This document shows, piece after piece, positions 44,685 to 55,812 of a DNA stretch of 64,000 bases. The stretch is taken from positions 1-64,000 of the forward strand of contig NZ_QPIW01000012.1 of NCBI RefSeq assembly GCF_003339505.1, given 5' to 3'. Position 1 is the stretch's first letter; each line of letters opens with the position of its first letter. A program made the translations under genes and the position numbers. The notes under the pieces were generated by a model. That model saw nothing but the letters and a program-made list of their open reading frames with translations, made no database searches and had not been told where the DNA came from. Origin of the DNA: Runella aurantiaca (GTDB lineage Bacteria > Bacteroidota > Bacteroidia > Cytophagales > Spirosomataceae).

Positions 44685-45542
44685 TTATTTGCGGTCAATA
44701 CCCGACAGGATGCGCCGAATTTCGTTGGCTCTCTGCATAAAATCAACACTCGCCTTAATGTCGCGGTCGTCAATGAATGTTTTGTATTGTTGCAAAAACT
44801 CAATATAATCTCCCAACGCCCGCGAAAGATTTTCGCGGTTTTGGTCAAAAATGGGTGCCCACATCGCGGGTGAACTTTTTGCCAAACGCACCGTCGAACT
44901 GAAACCTGTACTCGCCATGTCGAAGATATTTTGCTCGTCGCGTTCTTTTTCCAACACCGTATATCCTAAGGCAAACGACGTTACGTGACTCAAATGCGAT
45001 ACGTACGCTAAGTGCAAATCATGCTCCGCCGGCGTCATGTAATGAATTTTCATACCGATATCTTTGAAAAGCGCTTCGACCAGCGCTACGCTATCGGCAT
45101 CGCTTTTTTCACAATCGCACAAAATGACGTTTTTTTCGGGCAACAACTCCCGAAACGCCGCTGAAGGTCCTGAGTTTTCGGTTCCAGCCATCGGGTGAGC
45201 GGCCACAAAGCGATGGCGTTTTGGGTGCGCATCGGCCACTTCACAGATGAGCTGCTTGGTTGAGCCCAAATCTACCACGGTCGCGGTATCAGAAATCAAA
45301 TCCAATACTCTCGGCAACAGTTCTACGATATAATTGACGGGTACAGCAAGCACTACCAAATCGGAATTAGGAATCGCTATTCCCATCGGAAGAACCTCAT
45401 CTACAATGCCTTTGGCTACCGCCAAACGACCGTGAACATCGGAAGCATCCACCCCGATAAAATGCATTTTTGGGTATTTATCCCGTAACGAAAGCGCATA
45501 CGAGCCGCCAAGGAGACCGATGCCGATAACTGTGGTAACCAT
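44685..45542 (-). CDS. tyrA: Prephenate dehydrogenase
   Basis: A 285-residue TyrA-type enzyme converting prephenate to 4-hydroxyphenylpyruvate for tyrosine synthesis. The start is VTTVIGIGLLGGSYALSLRDK, with the GxGxxG Rossmann loop; next come VVDLGSTKQLI, AAHPMAGTENSGPSAAF with the catalytic His, and HDLHLAYVSHLSHVTSFAL. Regulatory ACT or chorismate-mutase domains are absent. Convergent genes do not overlap it. Confidence 0.9.
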   Translation of the reverse strand: MVTTVIGIGLLGGSYALSLRDKYPKMHFIGVDASDVHGRLAVAKGIVDEVLPMGIAIPNSDLVVLAVPVNYIVELLPRVLDLISDTATVVDLGSTKQLICEVADAHPKRHRFVAAHPMAGTENSGPSAAFRELLPEKNVILCDCEKSDADSVALVEALFKDIGMKIHYMTPAEHDLHLAYVSHLSHVTSFALGYTVLEKERDEQNIFDMASTGFSSTVRLAKSSPAMWAPIFDQNRENLSRALGDYIEFLQQYKTFIDDRDIKASVDFMQRANEIRRILSGIDRK

Positions 45543-45668
45543 TTTTTGAATTAATTAGAGAATCAGGGAGACGCTTGCTCCTGTTGGGATGCAAAAGTAG
45601 AAAGTTCCGGTTTTTAATCCGGCTTTTTGTTTCGTTAATTTGTCTCCTTCAAAAACGAATGATGTCTG

Positions 45669-46730
45669 ATGACCGATTCTCTATCAATATTGGATAATGT
45701 ATACATGCACCGCGCGTTGGAGTTGGCGGCGCTTGGGCGTGGCAGCGTCAGTCCCAATCCGATGGTGGGCTGTGTGATTGTACACAATGACCGAATCATC
45801 GGTGAAGGTTGGCACCAACGCTATGGCGATTGGCACGCCGAGGTCAACGCCGTCAATGACGCACTAACACAAAACGCGGCTTCTCTCCTACCAGAATCTA
45901 CGATATACGTAACCCTTGAACCTTGTTCACATTTTGGCAAAACGCCCCCTTGCGCCGATTTATTGATTGAAAAGCAGGTAAAACGAGTCGTTGTTTGCAA
46001 CGATGACCCTAATCCGCTCGTGGCAGGAAAAGGAATTCAGAAATTACGAGACGCAGGAATTGACGTTACGACGGGCGTATTGAACGAAGAAGGCCGCAAA
46101 CTCAACGCCCGCTTTCTTACGTTCTTTGAAAAAAAACGCCCTTACGTCATTCTCAAGTGGGCCGAAACCGCCGACGGATTCATCGCCGACGAAGATAAAC
46201 AACCACTCGCCATCAGTTGCCGACAATCGCGCACGTTGAGTCACCAATGGCGCACCCAAGAAGATGCCATTCTGGTAGGAACCAACACCGCCCTCAACGA
46301 CAACCCTCAACTTAACGCCCGGCTGTGGGCGGGGCACAATCCCGTCCGAATCGTGCTTGACCGCACCTTACGACTGCCTCGTGCGCTTCATTTGTTTGAT
46401 AATTCACAAAAAACGATTTGTTACAACGCCTTCACCAACGAAGCAGCAGGCGCAACCACATTTGTACAAATCAATTTTGATGATATGTTCCTCGATCATT
46501 TTTTTGACGACCTCCACCACCGCAAAATTCAATCTGTACTGGTGGAAGGCGGTTCTCAATTACTGCAAGCATTTCTGAATGATGGCCGTTTTGACGAAAT
46601 CCGTATTGTAAAAAGCCCCAATCCCATCGGGAAAGGCACTTCGTCGCCGCTCTTGCCGCCAGGCGTTAGGTTCATGACGCAAGAAAAAATTGGGGTGGAT
46701 TGGCTGACCTATTTTGAAAAAGAGGGATAA
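45669..46730 (+). CDS. ribD: Riboflavin biosynthesis deaminase/reductase RibD
   Basis: A 353-residue bifunctional enzyme. The N-terminal pyrimidine deaminase domain has zinc ligands in HAE (His56, Glu58) and PCxxxxxxxxC (Cys86, Cys95; LEPCSHFGKTPPC). The C-terminal reductase domain has WAETADGFIAD, LVGTNTALNDNPQLNAR and LVEGGSQLLQAFL. It performs steps 2-3 of riboflavin synthesis. No FMN riboswitch was seen in the 126 bp upstream. A terminator follows. Confidence 0.93.
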   Translation: MTDSLSILDNVYMHRALELAALGRGSVSPNPMVGCVIVHNDRIIGEGWHQRYGDWHAEVNAVNDALTQNAASLLPESTIYVTLEPCSHFGKTPPCADLLIEKQVKRVVVCNDDPNPLVAGKGIQKLRDAGIDVTTGVLNEEGRKLNARFLTFFEKKRPYVILKWAETADGFIADEDKQPLAISCRQSRTLSHQWRTQEDAILVGTNTALNDNPQLNARLWAGHNPVRIVLDRTLRLPRALHLFDNSQKTICYNAFTNEAAGATTFVQINFDDMFLDHFFDDLHHRKIQSVLVEGGSQLLQAFLNDGRFDEIRIVKSPNPIGKGTSSPLLPPGVRFMTQEKIGVDWLTYFEKEG

Positions 46731-46755
46731 AATGACACTCCGCCGATTTTATACA

Positions 46756-46791
46756 ACTAAAAAAGCCGATGATACCATCGGCTTTTTTAGT
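46756..46791. terminator. Bidirectional terminator between ribD and pyrG
   Basis: Perfect 16-bp stem (46756-46771 and 46776-46791; arm catcggcttttttagt) with a 4-nt loop. GC-rich core plus A- and T-runs on both flanks serve both convergent genes. Confidence 0.88.
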
Positions 46792-46817
46792 ACTAAGGTA
46801 TTTTAAATCCAAAACTT

Positions 46818-48527
<1,710 letters not shown>

Positions 48528-48710
48528 TTACGGGATACAAAGGTACTAAAATTTGGCACTGAGGCACTATCAGATTTTACAAAGCACCTCTATTTTCAAT
48601 GTAACACACTGACAATCAATATTAAAAAAAAATTTAAAAAGTTGAAAATAGTTTGTCGGTCACAATTTGGTTCAACTTTCTTACTTTTACTTTTCAAATC
48701 CCCGTCCCTT

Positions 48711-49331
48711 ATGAGTGCTGTTCTTCGTCTGTTGCTGCGTCTGTTTCTTTTTGCGATTTTCACCGTTGGAATCATTTCGGTTTGGGAAGGTATGAAGACT
48801 GGCAAATGGTTTTCACTCGGTGCCGCTGGAGAGACCGAAACGACCCACGCCATGGTGCTTGAAGAGGTGCAAGCGATGGGAAAATTGGAGCTGGTGAGGT
48901 ACAATTTTAAGGACATTGTAGAACACGAACAAAAACTCCAGTGGTTTCCGAATCCCAAAGCCATTTTGATTGTGCAAGGCGAAGCCATCGGCTGCATTGA
49001 TTTAACCAAAATCACCACCTCCGACATCACGAGTGCCTCTGACACCGTCGTGGTGCATTTGCCTGAGCCGGAGTTGTGTAGCTATAAAATCGACCATACA
49101 AAATCAAAGGTCTACAACACCGAATATGCCTTTACGGAAGAGGCAAAATTGGTACAAGAAGCCTACCAACAGGCCGAAAAACAAATCCAAAAATCAGCGC
49201 TGGATTTGGGCATTTTGGAGCAAACAAAACAGAATGCCAACCTGATTTTGAAACCCGTATTAGAAAAAATATCGGGCAAAAAGGTAGTGCTGCGCTATCG
49301 CTTAAAAGCGACCATCCCCAACCCAAGGTAA
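48711..49331 (+). CDS. DUF4230 domain protein
   Basis: A 206-residue protein. From ATG 48711 there is an N-terminal hydrophobic anchor (LRLLLRLFLFAIFTVGIISVW). The rest follows the DUF4230 pattern: VLEEVQAMGKLELVRYNFKDIVEHEQ, AILIVQGEAIGCIDLTKI, VVVHLPEPELCSYKID and a C-terminal helix. The in-frame ATG 48642 would add a less hydrophobic leader. Function unknown; probably faces the periplasm. It starts a plus-strand run with the GH97 gene. Confidence 0.8.
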   Translation: MSAVLRLLLRLFLFAIFTVGIISVWEGMKTGKWFSLGAAGETETTHAMVLEEVQAMGKLELVRYNFKDIVEHEQKLQWFPNPKAILIVQGEAIGCIDLTKITTSDITSASDTVVVHLPEPELCSYKIDHTKSKVYNTEYAFTEEAKLVQEAYQQAEKQIQKSALDLGILEQTKQNANLILKPVLEKISGKKVVLRYRLKATIPNPR

Positions 49332-49365
49332 GGGTCTAAAATGAACCAACAAAACCTATGATAAA

Positions 49366-51450
49366 ATGAAGAATACGTTTACCCTTAAAGCTGTCCTCTA
49401 CGTGGTCGGGGGGCTTCTACTCCCTTTTTTGCCGCAAGCACAGCAATCTATTTCCGTTACCTCTCCAAATCATTTCGTTGCGCTAACCACCACCTTGGCT
49501 ACAAATGGCAATGTACAGTACCGCGTCAGCTACAAAAACAACACTTTTATCGAGCCATCTTCTCTGGGTTTTTCGTTGAGCAGGCCCAAACTTACCCTTT
49601 CCCAATTCAGGATTATATCCGTTGATTCCTCCACGACCGACGAAACTTGGCAGCCCGTTTGGGGCGAAGTAAACCGCATTCGAAATCATTATAAAGCCCT
49701 CAGCCTACTCCTGAAGGATAAATCAGGCGTGTTGGTCAAGGTACATTTTCGGGTGTTTAACGAGGGTATCGGCTTTCGGTACGAATTTCCCAAACAGGAA
49801 AATTTGACGCATTTTGTGGTTGCCGACGAGTTGACCCAGTTTAATTTGGCGGGAGACTACAAAGCGTTCTGGATTCCCGGCGATTATGACACCAACGAAT
49901 ATCTTTATAACACCACCAAACTCAGCGAAGTAAACGCCGTAGCGGCGGCGGCCAAAGAAACCGACATCGCGCTCAAGTCTGTCATCGGCCCCAATGCCAT
50001 ACAAACACCGCTGATGCTCAAAACGCCTCAGGGGCTTTACATCAACCTCCACGAAGCGGCATTGGTCAACTATCCAGTGATGCATTTGATGTTGGAAAAA
50101 AAAACGTTTACGCTTACATCGCACTTAGTACCTGATGCCGTGGGCAACAAAGCTTATCTGCAAACGCCTTTTCAAACGCCTTGGCGCACCATCAACGTCA
50201 GCGATAAAGCGACCGACATTTTGGCTTCAAAGCTCATTCTCAATCTGAACGAACCTTCCAAAATCACGGATGTTTCGTGGATAAAACCGCAAAAATTCAT
50301 CGGGATGTGGTGGGAAATGCACGTGGGGAAAGCCACTTGGGAGAAAGCGGGCGGAAAACACGGGGCCAACACGGCCAACGTAAAAACGTACATTGATTTT
50401 GCGGCAAAACACGGTTTTGACGGTGTTTTGGTGGAAGGCTGGAACGAAGGTTGGGAAGATTGGTTTGGCAACTGGAAAGAAAATGTGTTTGATTTTATTA
50501 CCCCTTACCCTGACTACAATTTGGAAGAACTGACGGCCTACGCGCGGCAAAAGGGCGTCCGAATCATCATGCACCACGAAACCTCTGGCTCGGCCACCAA
50601 CTACGAACGCTGGATGGACAAAGCCTACAAATACATGAACGACCACCAAATAAATACCGTCAAAACGGGTTATGTCGGCAAAATCATTCCCCGGGGCGAG
50701 CACCACGACGGTCAATGGATGGTCAATCATTACCAGCGCGTCGCCGAAAAAGCCGCGGAGTACAAAATCATGGTAGAAGCCCACGAACCCGCGCACCCCA
50801 CGGGCCTCCACCGCACCTATCCCAACTGGCTGGCCAACGAAGCTGCGCGCGGCAATGAGTTTAACAATGCCCCCAAACTCGGCCTCGTGCCCGAGCACGA
50901 AACCATATTGCCTTTTACCCGGTTGATGGGCGGGCCCATGGACTATACACCCGGCTTTTTTCATTTTCAGTTGAACCAGTACGACGCCACCCGTACTACG
51001 CGCGTCAAAACAACCCTCGCCAAGCAATTGGCGCTGTACGTGACAATGTACAGCCCTCTGCAAATGGCGGGTGATTTTCCCGAAAATTTCAATAAACATT
51101 TAGACGCTTTTCAATTCATTAAGGATGTACCCGTAGATTGGGATGACACCCAAATTTTAGAGGCCGAACCTGGCGATTATATCACCATTGCTCGCCGGGA
51201 AAAAGGCAAACCTAACTGGTTTTTGGGCGCTATTTCTGATGAAAACAGCCGGACAACCGCGCTTCCCTTGAATTTTCTGGAAGAAGGCGCCACTTATCAA
51301 GCTACCATTTATCGAGATGCCGAGAATGCCGATTGGCAAACCAATCCTGCGGCGTATTCAATAGAAAAAATGACCGTTACAAACAAAACAACACTGAATT
51401 TACGTTTAGCTAAAGGAGGCGGTTGTGCCGTCAGTTTTCGTAAAATGTAA
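49366..51450 (+). CDS. Glycoside hydrolase family 97 protein (SusB-like)
   Basis: A 694-residue secreted alpha-glycosidase (signal ending LLLPFLPQAQ). The N-terminal beta-sandwich is followed by a (beta/alpha)8 barrel with GH97 words: FDGVLVEGWNEGWEDW, IIMHHETSGSATNYE, IMVEAHEPAHPTGLHRTYPNW and LANEAARGNEFN. The pattern resembles the inverting SusB type, but subtype needs catalytic-residue alignment. It would release sugars in the periplasm. No susCD pair is near. Confidence 0.92.
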   Translation: MKNTFTLKAVLYVVGGLLLPFLPQAQQSISVTSPNHFVALTTTLATNGNVQYRVSYKNNTFIEPSSLGFSLSRPKLTLSQFRIISVDSSTTDETWQPVWGEVNRIRNHYKALSLLLKDKSGVLVKVHFRVFNEGIGFRYEFPKQENLTHFVVADELTQFNLAGDYKAFWIPGDYDTNEYLYNTTKLSEVNAVAAAAKETDIALKSVIGPNAIQTPLMLKTPQGLYINLHEAALVNYPVMHLMLEKKTFTLTSHLVPDAVGNKAYLQTPFQTPWRTINVSDKATDILASKLILNLNEPSKITDVSWIKPQKFIGMWWEMHVGKATWEKAGGKHGANTANVKTYIDFAAKHGFDGVLVEGWNEGWEDWFGNWKENVFDFITPYPDYNLEELTAYARQKGVRIIMHHETSGSATNYERWMDKAYKYMNDHQINTVKTGYVGKIIPRGEHHDGQWMVNHYQRVAEKAAEYKIMVEAHEPAHPTGLHRTYPNWLANEAARGNEFNNAPKLGLVPEHETILPFTRLMGGPMDYTPGFFHFQLNQYDATRTTRVKTTLAKQLALYVTMYSPLQMAGDFPENFNKHLDAFQFIKDVPVDWDDTQILEAEPGDYITIARREKGKPNWFLGAISDENSRTTALPLNFLEEGATYQATIYRDAENADWQTNPAAYSIEKMTVTNKTTLNLRLAKGGGCAVSFRKM

Positions 51451-51480
51451 GTTTTTATTCTTTTTTCAAGTCCAATATCC

Positions 51481-52383
51481 ATGCAAAACACTACTTTAAA
51501 AGCCACACTCTTTACGCTTTTCATTGCCCTAATGTCTCATTCTTCAATGGGCCAAATCGACCCATTGAGACAAAAAATCCAGCAAATCGCCTCTAAAACC
51601 GATGGCACATTGGGCGTGGGGATTTTAGGGTTGGAAAATCGAGACACGCTTACGCTCAACAATCACGTTCATTTTGCGATGCAAAGTGTGTACAAGTTTC
51701 ATCTAGGATTGGCCATTTTGAATCAGGTTGATAAAGGAAATCTCAAACTGAACCAGAAAATCCTCATTCAGAAAAAAGATTTACTGCCAGATACGTGGAG
51801 TCCATTGCGCGAAAAATATCCCAATGGAAACGTAGAAATCCCCCTCAGTGAACTGATTCAATTTACGGTTGCCCAGAGCGACAACAACGGTTGTGACATT
51901 TTATTCAGAATTATGGGCGGGCCAAGAGTGGTTGACAACTACATCAAGAGCATTGGCATGACGGATGTTTCGATCCGTACCACAGAAGAAGAAATGCATA
52001 AAACCGAAGGTGCACAGTTTACCAATTGGACTACTCCTTGGTCGGCGGTGCAATTATTGGAGAAATTTTACCAAAAGAAAATTCTTTCGCCTGCCAGCCA
52101 CGCCTTTATGTGGAAAGTATTGACCGAAGCCAACACCGGAAGCGGAAAAATCAAAGGATTGCTGCCCGCAGGAACCCTCGTTGCGCACAAATCGGGTCTT
52201 TCGGGAGCAAACAAGGAAGGCATTACGGCGGCCACCAACGACATCGGCATCGTGACCTTGCCCAACGGTAAGCATTTTATCATTTCCATTTTTTACGGAA
52301 ACACCAAATTGAGCGACAAAGAAAGCGACAAAGTCATTGCCGAAGTAACCAAAGCAGCTTGGGATTATTTTTCGGCCAAATGA
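51481..52383 (+). CDS. Class A beta-lactamase, subclass A2 type
   Basis: A 300-residue exported serine beta-lactamase (signal TLFTLFIALMSHSSMG). Active-site motifs are SVYK (Ser69, Lys72), SDN (133-135), the omega-loop region TTEEEM with glutamates near 169-171, and KSG (HKSGLSG) in place of the KTG triad. The pattern matches the Bacteroidota subclass A2 (CfxA/CepA relatives). It hydrolyses beta-lactams in the periplasm. It stands between GH97 and ddl on the same strand. Confidence 0.93.
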   Translation: MQNTTLKATLFTLFIALMSHSSMGQIDPLRQKIQQIASKTDGTLGVGILGLENRDTLTLNNHVHFAMQSVYKFHLGLAILNQVDKGNLKLNQKILIQKKDLLPDTWSPLREKYPNGNVEIPLSELIQFTVAQSDNNGCDILFRIMGGPRVVDNYIKSIGMTDVSIRTTEEEMHKTEGAQFTNWTTPWSAVQLLEKFYQKKILSPASHAFMWKVLTEANTGSGKIKGLLPAGTLVAHKSGLSGANKEGITAATNDIGIVTLPNGKHFIISIFYGNTKLSDKESDKVIAEVTKAAWDYFSAK

Positions 52384-52476
52384 ACTAGTAGTTTGTCGTT
52401 TCAAATTCCGAAAAGCGTCGCTACCTTTGCCCATTGTCTCATTTTCCATTCACTACTACTCTAATTAGTTTACATC

Positions 52477-54150
52477 GTGCGTATCGGAATCTTTTTTGGC
52501 GGCCCCGCGCGTGAGCGCGAAATTTCTTATGCAGGCGGTAAAACGGCCTATGAAAACATGGACAAGGCGTTGTTTACGCCCGTATTGGTATTTGTAGACA
52601 GCCTCGGCAATTTTATCCTGACCGACGAGTCTACCCTTTATCATGCTGGCATCCGCGCTTTTTATCCAGGGCCTGCATTCAGAGAAGGCGGTTTTGAAGT
52701 ATACATTGAGTCGTTACAGCAACAACTTTCGCAGGCTGAACTGGAGGCATTGATGCACGGCATCGGCACGCCAATTCAACCGCAAGATTTCAAAAAATAT
52801 TTCGATTTTGCTTTCATTATCCTCCACGGCCCCGACTGCGAAGACGGCGCCATTCAGGGCCTAATGGAGTGGCACAAAATGCCGTATATGGGTCCGGGGC
52901 TGCTCGGCTCGGCGGTAAGTATTGATAAAATCTTGCAAAATGAGCAAATCGCCCGCGCCAATGGTCAGCAGAAAAAAATGAAAGTAGTCCGCTGGGAAGA
53001 GTGGAACGGCGGTGATATAAACACCATTTTTGAGGCGGCCAAAGCCGCCGTAGGATTGCCCATCGTGGTAAAAGCGCCGCACCAAGGCTCTTCGATTGGG
53101 GTAGCGATTGTGAAAGAAGACAGCGCTACGGCCTTTGCAGCCGCCATGAATCAATGTTTTTTCTCGTTGGAAATAAAGTCCGACGATTGGAAAAGTTGGT
53201 CAGAGACCGAAAAACACGCTTTTGCGCAGCGCATCGGCAACCTCGACGAAAGCATCGGTTATCCCGTAGTGATTCAGGAAACGGGCGAAACCATTTACCA
53301 CCCAATCGACTTAATTGAAAAACTGGATTCTTCCCTCTTTTCTTCCCACGTATCGCTGCTATCCGTTAATGCCGAAGACCAAGTGTTGTTGGAAGAATTT
53401 ATGACGGGGCAGGAGTTTTCGTGCGGGGTCATTCAGGACGACGACGGCACCGTCATTGCCTTGCCTCCTACCGAAATTGCCAAAATGGACGAAAATCAGA
53501 CGTTTGATTTCAAGACCAAATATAAACTCAACGTTACCCGTAAGTTTATTCCAGTAAGAACGGTACTGGAAAACAACCAAAAAATTCAATACAACATTGC
53601 ATTGGTATTTGAGAAATTGGGCATGAACGCCGTAGCTCGCATTGATGGCTTCCTCACTCCCGACGGGCGTGTGCTGCTTCACGACCCCAATACGCTGCCC
53701 GGCATGTCGCCTACTTCTTTGATTTTCAAACAAATGGCCGAAATCGGATTGGACGTTACGCATGCTATCACGTACCTGATTCGGCAATCATTGCGCGAGC
53801 GTATTCGTACAGGCAAAGACACGGTGCATTTACGGCAATTGCTGACGGCTTTAGATGCCAAAATTGAACAAAAACTTTCGGAGTTGACTTTTCAATCGGT
53901 TGAATTTGAGGCTACTACGGAGGCTTATATTGAAGCCCGCCGTACCTTCAGCCAACTTTCTGCCTCGGGTACAGTAAAACCCACAGCCGTGTTGAAAATC
54001 AGCGATGAAGAAAAATACGAATTACCAGTAAGTCTGCTTTTTAAAGATACAATTGAAGATGTATTGGAAATGGTTTCGCAACCCCTACACCCACTCATCG
54101 AAGAAACCCGCGAAAAAGCGAAAAATATTACCCGTCGTTTTGTGGGATAA
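52477..54150 (+). CDS. ddl: D-alanine-D-alanine ligase family protein, enlarged
   Basis: A 557-residue ATP-grasp ligase starting with GTG at 52477. Ddl words are FFGGPAREREISYAGG, ILHGPDCEDGAIQGLMEW, VVKAPHQGSSIGVA, LLEEFMTGQEFSCG and HDPNTLPGMSPTSL. Standard Ddl is 310-370 residues; here there is an extra ~80-residue stretch (roughly 220-300, including the QETGETIYHPIDLIEKL part) and a helical C-terminal tail. It would join two D-alanines for peptidoglycan. The gene may be co-expressed with the beta-lactamase upstream. Confidence 0.85.
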   Translation: MRIGIFFGGPAREREISYAGGKTAYENMDKALFTPVLVFVDSLGNFILTDESTLYHAGIRAFYPGPAFREGGFEVYIESLQQQLSQAELEALMHGIGTPIQPQDFKKYFDFAFIILHGPDCEDGAIQGLMEWHKMPYMGPGLLGSAVSIDKILQNEQIARANGQQKKMKVVRWEEWNGGDINTIFEAAKAAVGLPIVVKAPHQGSSIGVAIVKEDSATAFAAAMNQCFFSLEIKSDDWKSWSETEKHAFAQRIGNLDESIGYPVVIQETGETIYHPIDLIEKLDSSLFSSHVSLLSVNAEDQVLLEEFMTGQEFSCGVIQDDDGTVIALPPTEIAKMDENQTFDFKTKYKLNVTRKFIPVRTVLENNQKIQYNIALVFEKLGMNAVARIDGFLTPDGRVLLHDPNTLPGMSPTSLIFKQMAEIGLDVTHAITYLIRQSLRERIRTGKDTVHLRQLLTALDAKIEQKLSELTFQSVEFEATTEAYIEARRTFSQLSASGTVKPTAVLKISDEEKYELPVSLLFKDTIEDVLEMVSQPLHPLIEETREKAKNITRRFVG

Positions 54151-54157
54151 AAAAACG

Positions 54158-54217
54158 ATACTTGCCAAGTCTGGGCGACCCTGTCTAGGCGGCCCTGTCC
54201 AAAAACTTGGCAAGTAT
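54158..54217. repeat. Long inverted repeat after ddl
   Basis: Perfect 13-bp arms atacttgccaagt (54158-54170) and acttggcaagtat (54205-54217), enclosing a near-direct repeat (gcgaccctgtct / gcggccctgtcc). It fills the gap between convergent ddl and ctlX. The acttggcaagt wording fits dispersed intergenic repeats of Cytophagales; termination is also possible. Confidence 0.65.
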
Positions 54218-54222
54218 AAAAT

Positions 54223-55164
54223 TTATTTTTCAGGTAAGTGTACCTCGGCCATCATGCAGCGGGCTGAGCCGCCGCCGTTTCCTTCAATGACCGACAAATC
54301 GAAGTGCAAAAGCACGGCGTAATCGTCGATTTCGTCGCGTTGCTTGGCAGAAAGAGATTCAAACGCCTGCGTCGACATCACCAACAGTTTTTCTCCGCGT
54401 TTGTTATTGACCAACAGCATATTACCCGCAAAACTATTCATCTGTTCTAAGGTGATTTCAATCACTTGTTTGCCCGTTTTTTCGAGTTCTTCACGAACCA
54501 TGAGCCGCTCGTCGGGGTCTTGAATCGACTGCAAACATACCACCGCAAACGAATCGCCGACGCACATCACCACGTTGGTGTGGTATACGGGTTTTCCACC
54601 CGCATCCACCGCGTTGAACTTCACAATTTTATAGCCTGTTTCGTTGGCAAAAGCATCCAGCACTTCCTCGTGTGTGCGGGGTGAAAGGCAGGCATACGCA
54701 ATTTTATAACGACGGTCTAGCACCATGCTCCCCGTGCCTTCGAGGTATTTTCCCTGCTGCTCAAACGACGACAAATCAATGATTTCTTCCACCTGATAGC
54801 GCTTCCTGAGGTCTTCGATGATATCCATCCGTCGCTCCAACCGACGGTTAGGGGCTTGCATCGGATACAGTACTACCTTACCACTTTGGTGAAAAGAAAT
54901 CCAGTTGTTAGGAAAAATCGAATCGGGTGTAAAAGGCTCAGGCGTATCTTCATAGACGGTTACCTCTACGCCCGCCGCTGTAAGCTGCGACACCATGTGT
55001 TCAAACTCTTCCAAGGCTTCCTGTTGGGCAGCTTCTTTGGTCTTAGCGGCAATCTCAACGCTCTGAAATGCGTTACTTTCGGCGGTTTGTTCATTAAAAG
55101 CGAATCGCACCGGTCGAATCATCAGAATGTGCGATGTGGCTTGGGGTTGCATTTTGTGCGACAT
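54223..55164 (-). CDS. ctlX: Citrulline utilisation hydrolase CtlX-type amidinotransferase
   Basis: A 313-residue guanidino-group modifying enzyme. The pattern MIRPVRFAFNEQTAESNAFQ, PDSIFPNNWISFH, YLEGTGSMVLDR, PVYHTNVVMCVGD and the C-terminal GGGSARCMMAEVHLP (nucleophile Cys about residue 303) is CtlX-like. CtlX hydrolyses citrulline to ornithine, CO2 and ammonia. A deiminase-type gene lies two genes upstream, so together they could run arginine to citrulline to ornithine. Confidence 0.82.
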   Translation of the reverse strand: MSHKMQPQATSHILMIRPVRFAFNEQTAESNAFQSVEIAAKTKEAAQQEALEEFEHMVSQLTAAGVEVTVYEDTPEPFTPDSIFPNNWISFHQSGKVVLYPMQAPNRRLERRMDIIEDLRKRYQVEEIIDLSSFEQQGKYLEGTGSMVLDRRYKIAYACLSPRTHEEVLDAFANETGYKIVKFNAVDAGGKPVYHTNVVMCVGDSFAVVCLQSIQDPDERLMVREELEKTGKQVIEITLEQMNSFAGNMLLVNNKRGEKLLVMSTQAFESLSAKQRDEIDDYAVLLHFDLSVIEGNGGGSARCMMAEVHLPEK

Positions 55165-55184
55165 ATCAACTTCTTTTTCTGATT

Positions 55185-55751
55185 TTAGGAAAACATTTGG
55201 GATACCTCAAACTGAAAATCAGCGATTACGGGCGCTGCTGAAATTACCTCATTACCTTTATAAGCCTTTGATTCATCAGGGCTCGCATAAACGTAAATTT
55301 TTTGTTGCTTAGGAACAATGTACCACACCAACAGCCCCCCTGCGTCAAAATAATCCTGTACTTTGTCAATCACATCTTCAAAAGATTCAGAATCAGACAG
55401 TATCTCAATGGCAAACTTAGATTTTACCCGCACTTTTTGGCGCATTTGCTGGATTTCTTCGGCAGTAAAATAAGTCAAATCAGGCACTCGCTTTCGGGTT
55501 TCGCTTACGTAAGAGTCTAACTCTGGCAACAGCATATCCCCTTTTTGAAATGCTGTAGTTTGCATGAAAGTGCGTAACAAAAAGTTTGCGATAAAAGCTT
55601 CGTCTTGCTTCATAGATTCCTTTTGAATGATTCTGCCATCTAAAAATTCAAAACTCCCTTCCGACACGTGTTGGCGCTGCCAATTTTCAAACTCTTCGAC
55701 GGTTTGAAGGTCAGTAGGCAATACTTCAGTTTGAACTAATGTGGTTGTCAT
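55185..55751 (-). CDS. Uma2 family (DUF820) restriction endonuclease-like protein
   Basis: A 188-residue intact Uma2 protein. Words: TVEEFENWQRQHVSEGSFEFLDGRIIQKES, MLLPELDSYVSETRKRVPDLTYF, KSKFAIEILSDSESF. The acidic Asp (PDL) and ExL pair typical of the PD-(D/E)xK-like fold are present. Family members are multi-copy in Cyanobacteria and Bacteroidota and their function is poorly known. It lies between ctlX and the arginine deiminase gene, all minus-strand. Confidence 0.85.
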   Translation of the reverse strand: MTTTLVQTEVLPTDLQTVEEFENWQRQHVSEGSFEFLDGRIIQKESMKQDEAFIANFLLRTFMQTTAFQKGDMLLPELDSYVSETRKRVPDLTYFTAEEIQQMRQKVRVKSKFAIEILSDSESFEDVIDKVQDYFDAGGLLVWYIVPKQQKIYVYASPDESKAYKGNEVISAAPVIADFQFEVSQMFS

Positions 55752-55812
55752 AGCTTTCTTAATTTTATCCTAAAATTAGCCATAAAACTGATGAATCAAA
55801 ATAAGAAATTGA

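Noticed and set aside
45543-45668. Possible FMN riboswitch before ribD
   Set aside because: No conserved RFN helices or sequence blocks were found in this 126-bp gap.
50227-51099. 290-codon minus-strand frame in GH97
   Set aside because: Shadow of the GH97 gene, rich in Val/Phe/His and without a family match.
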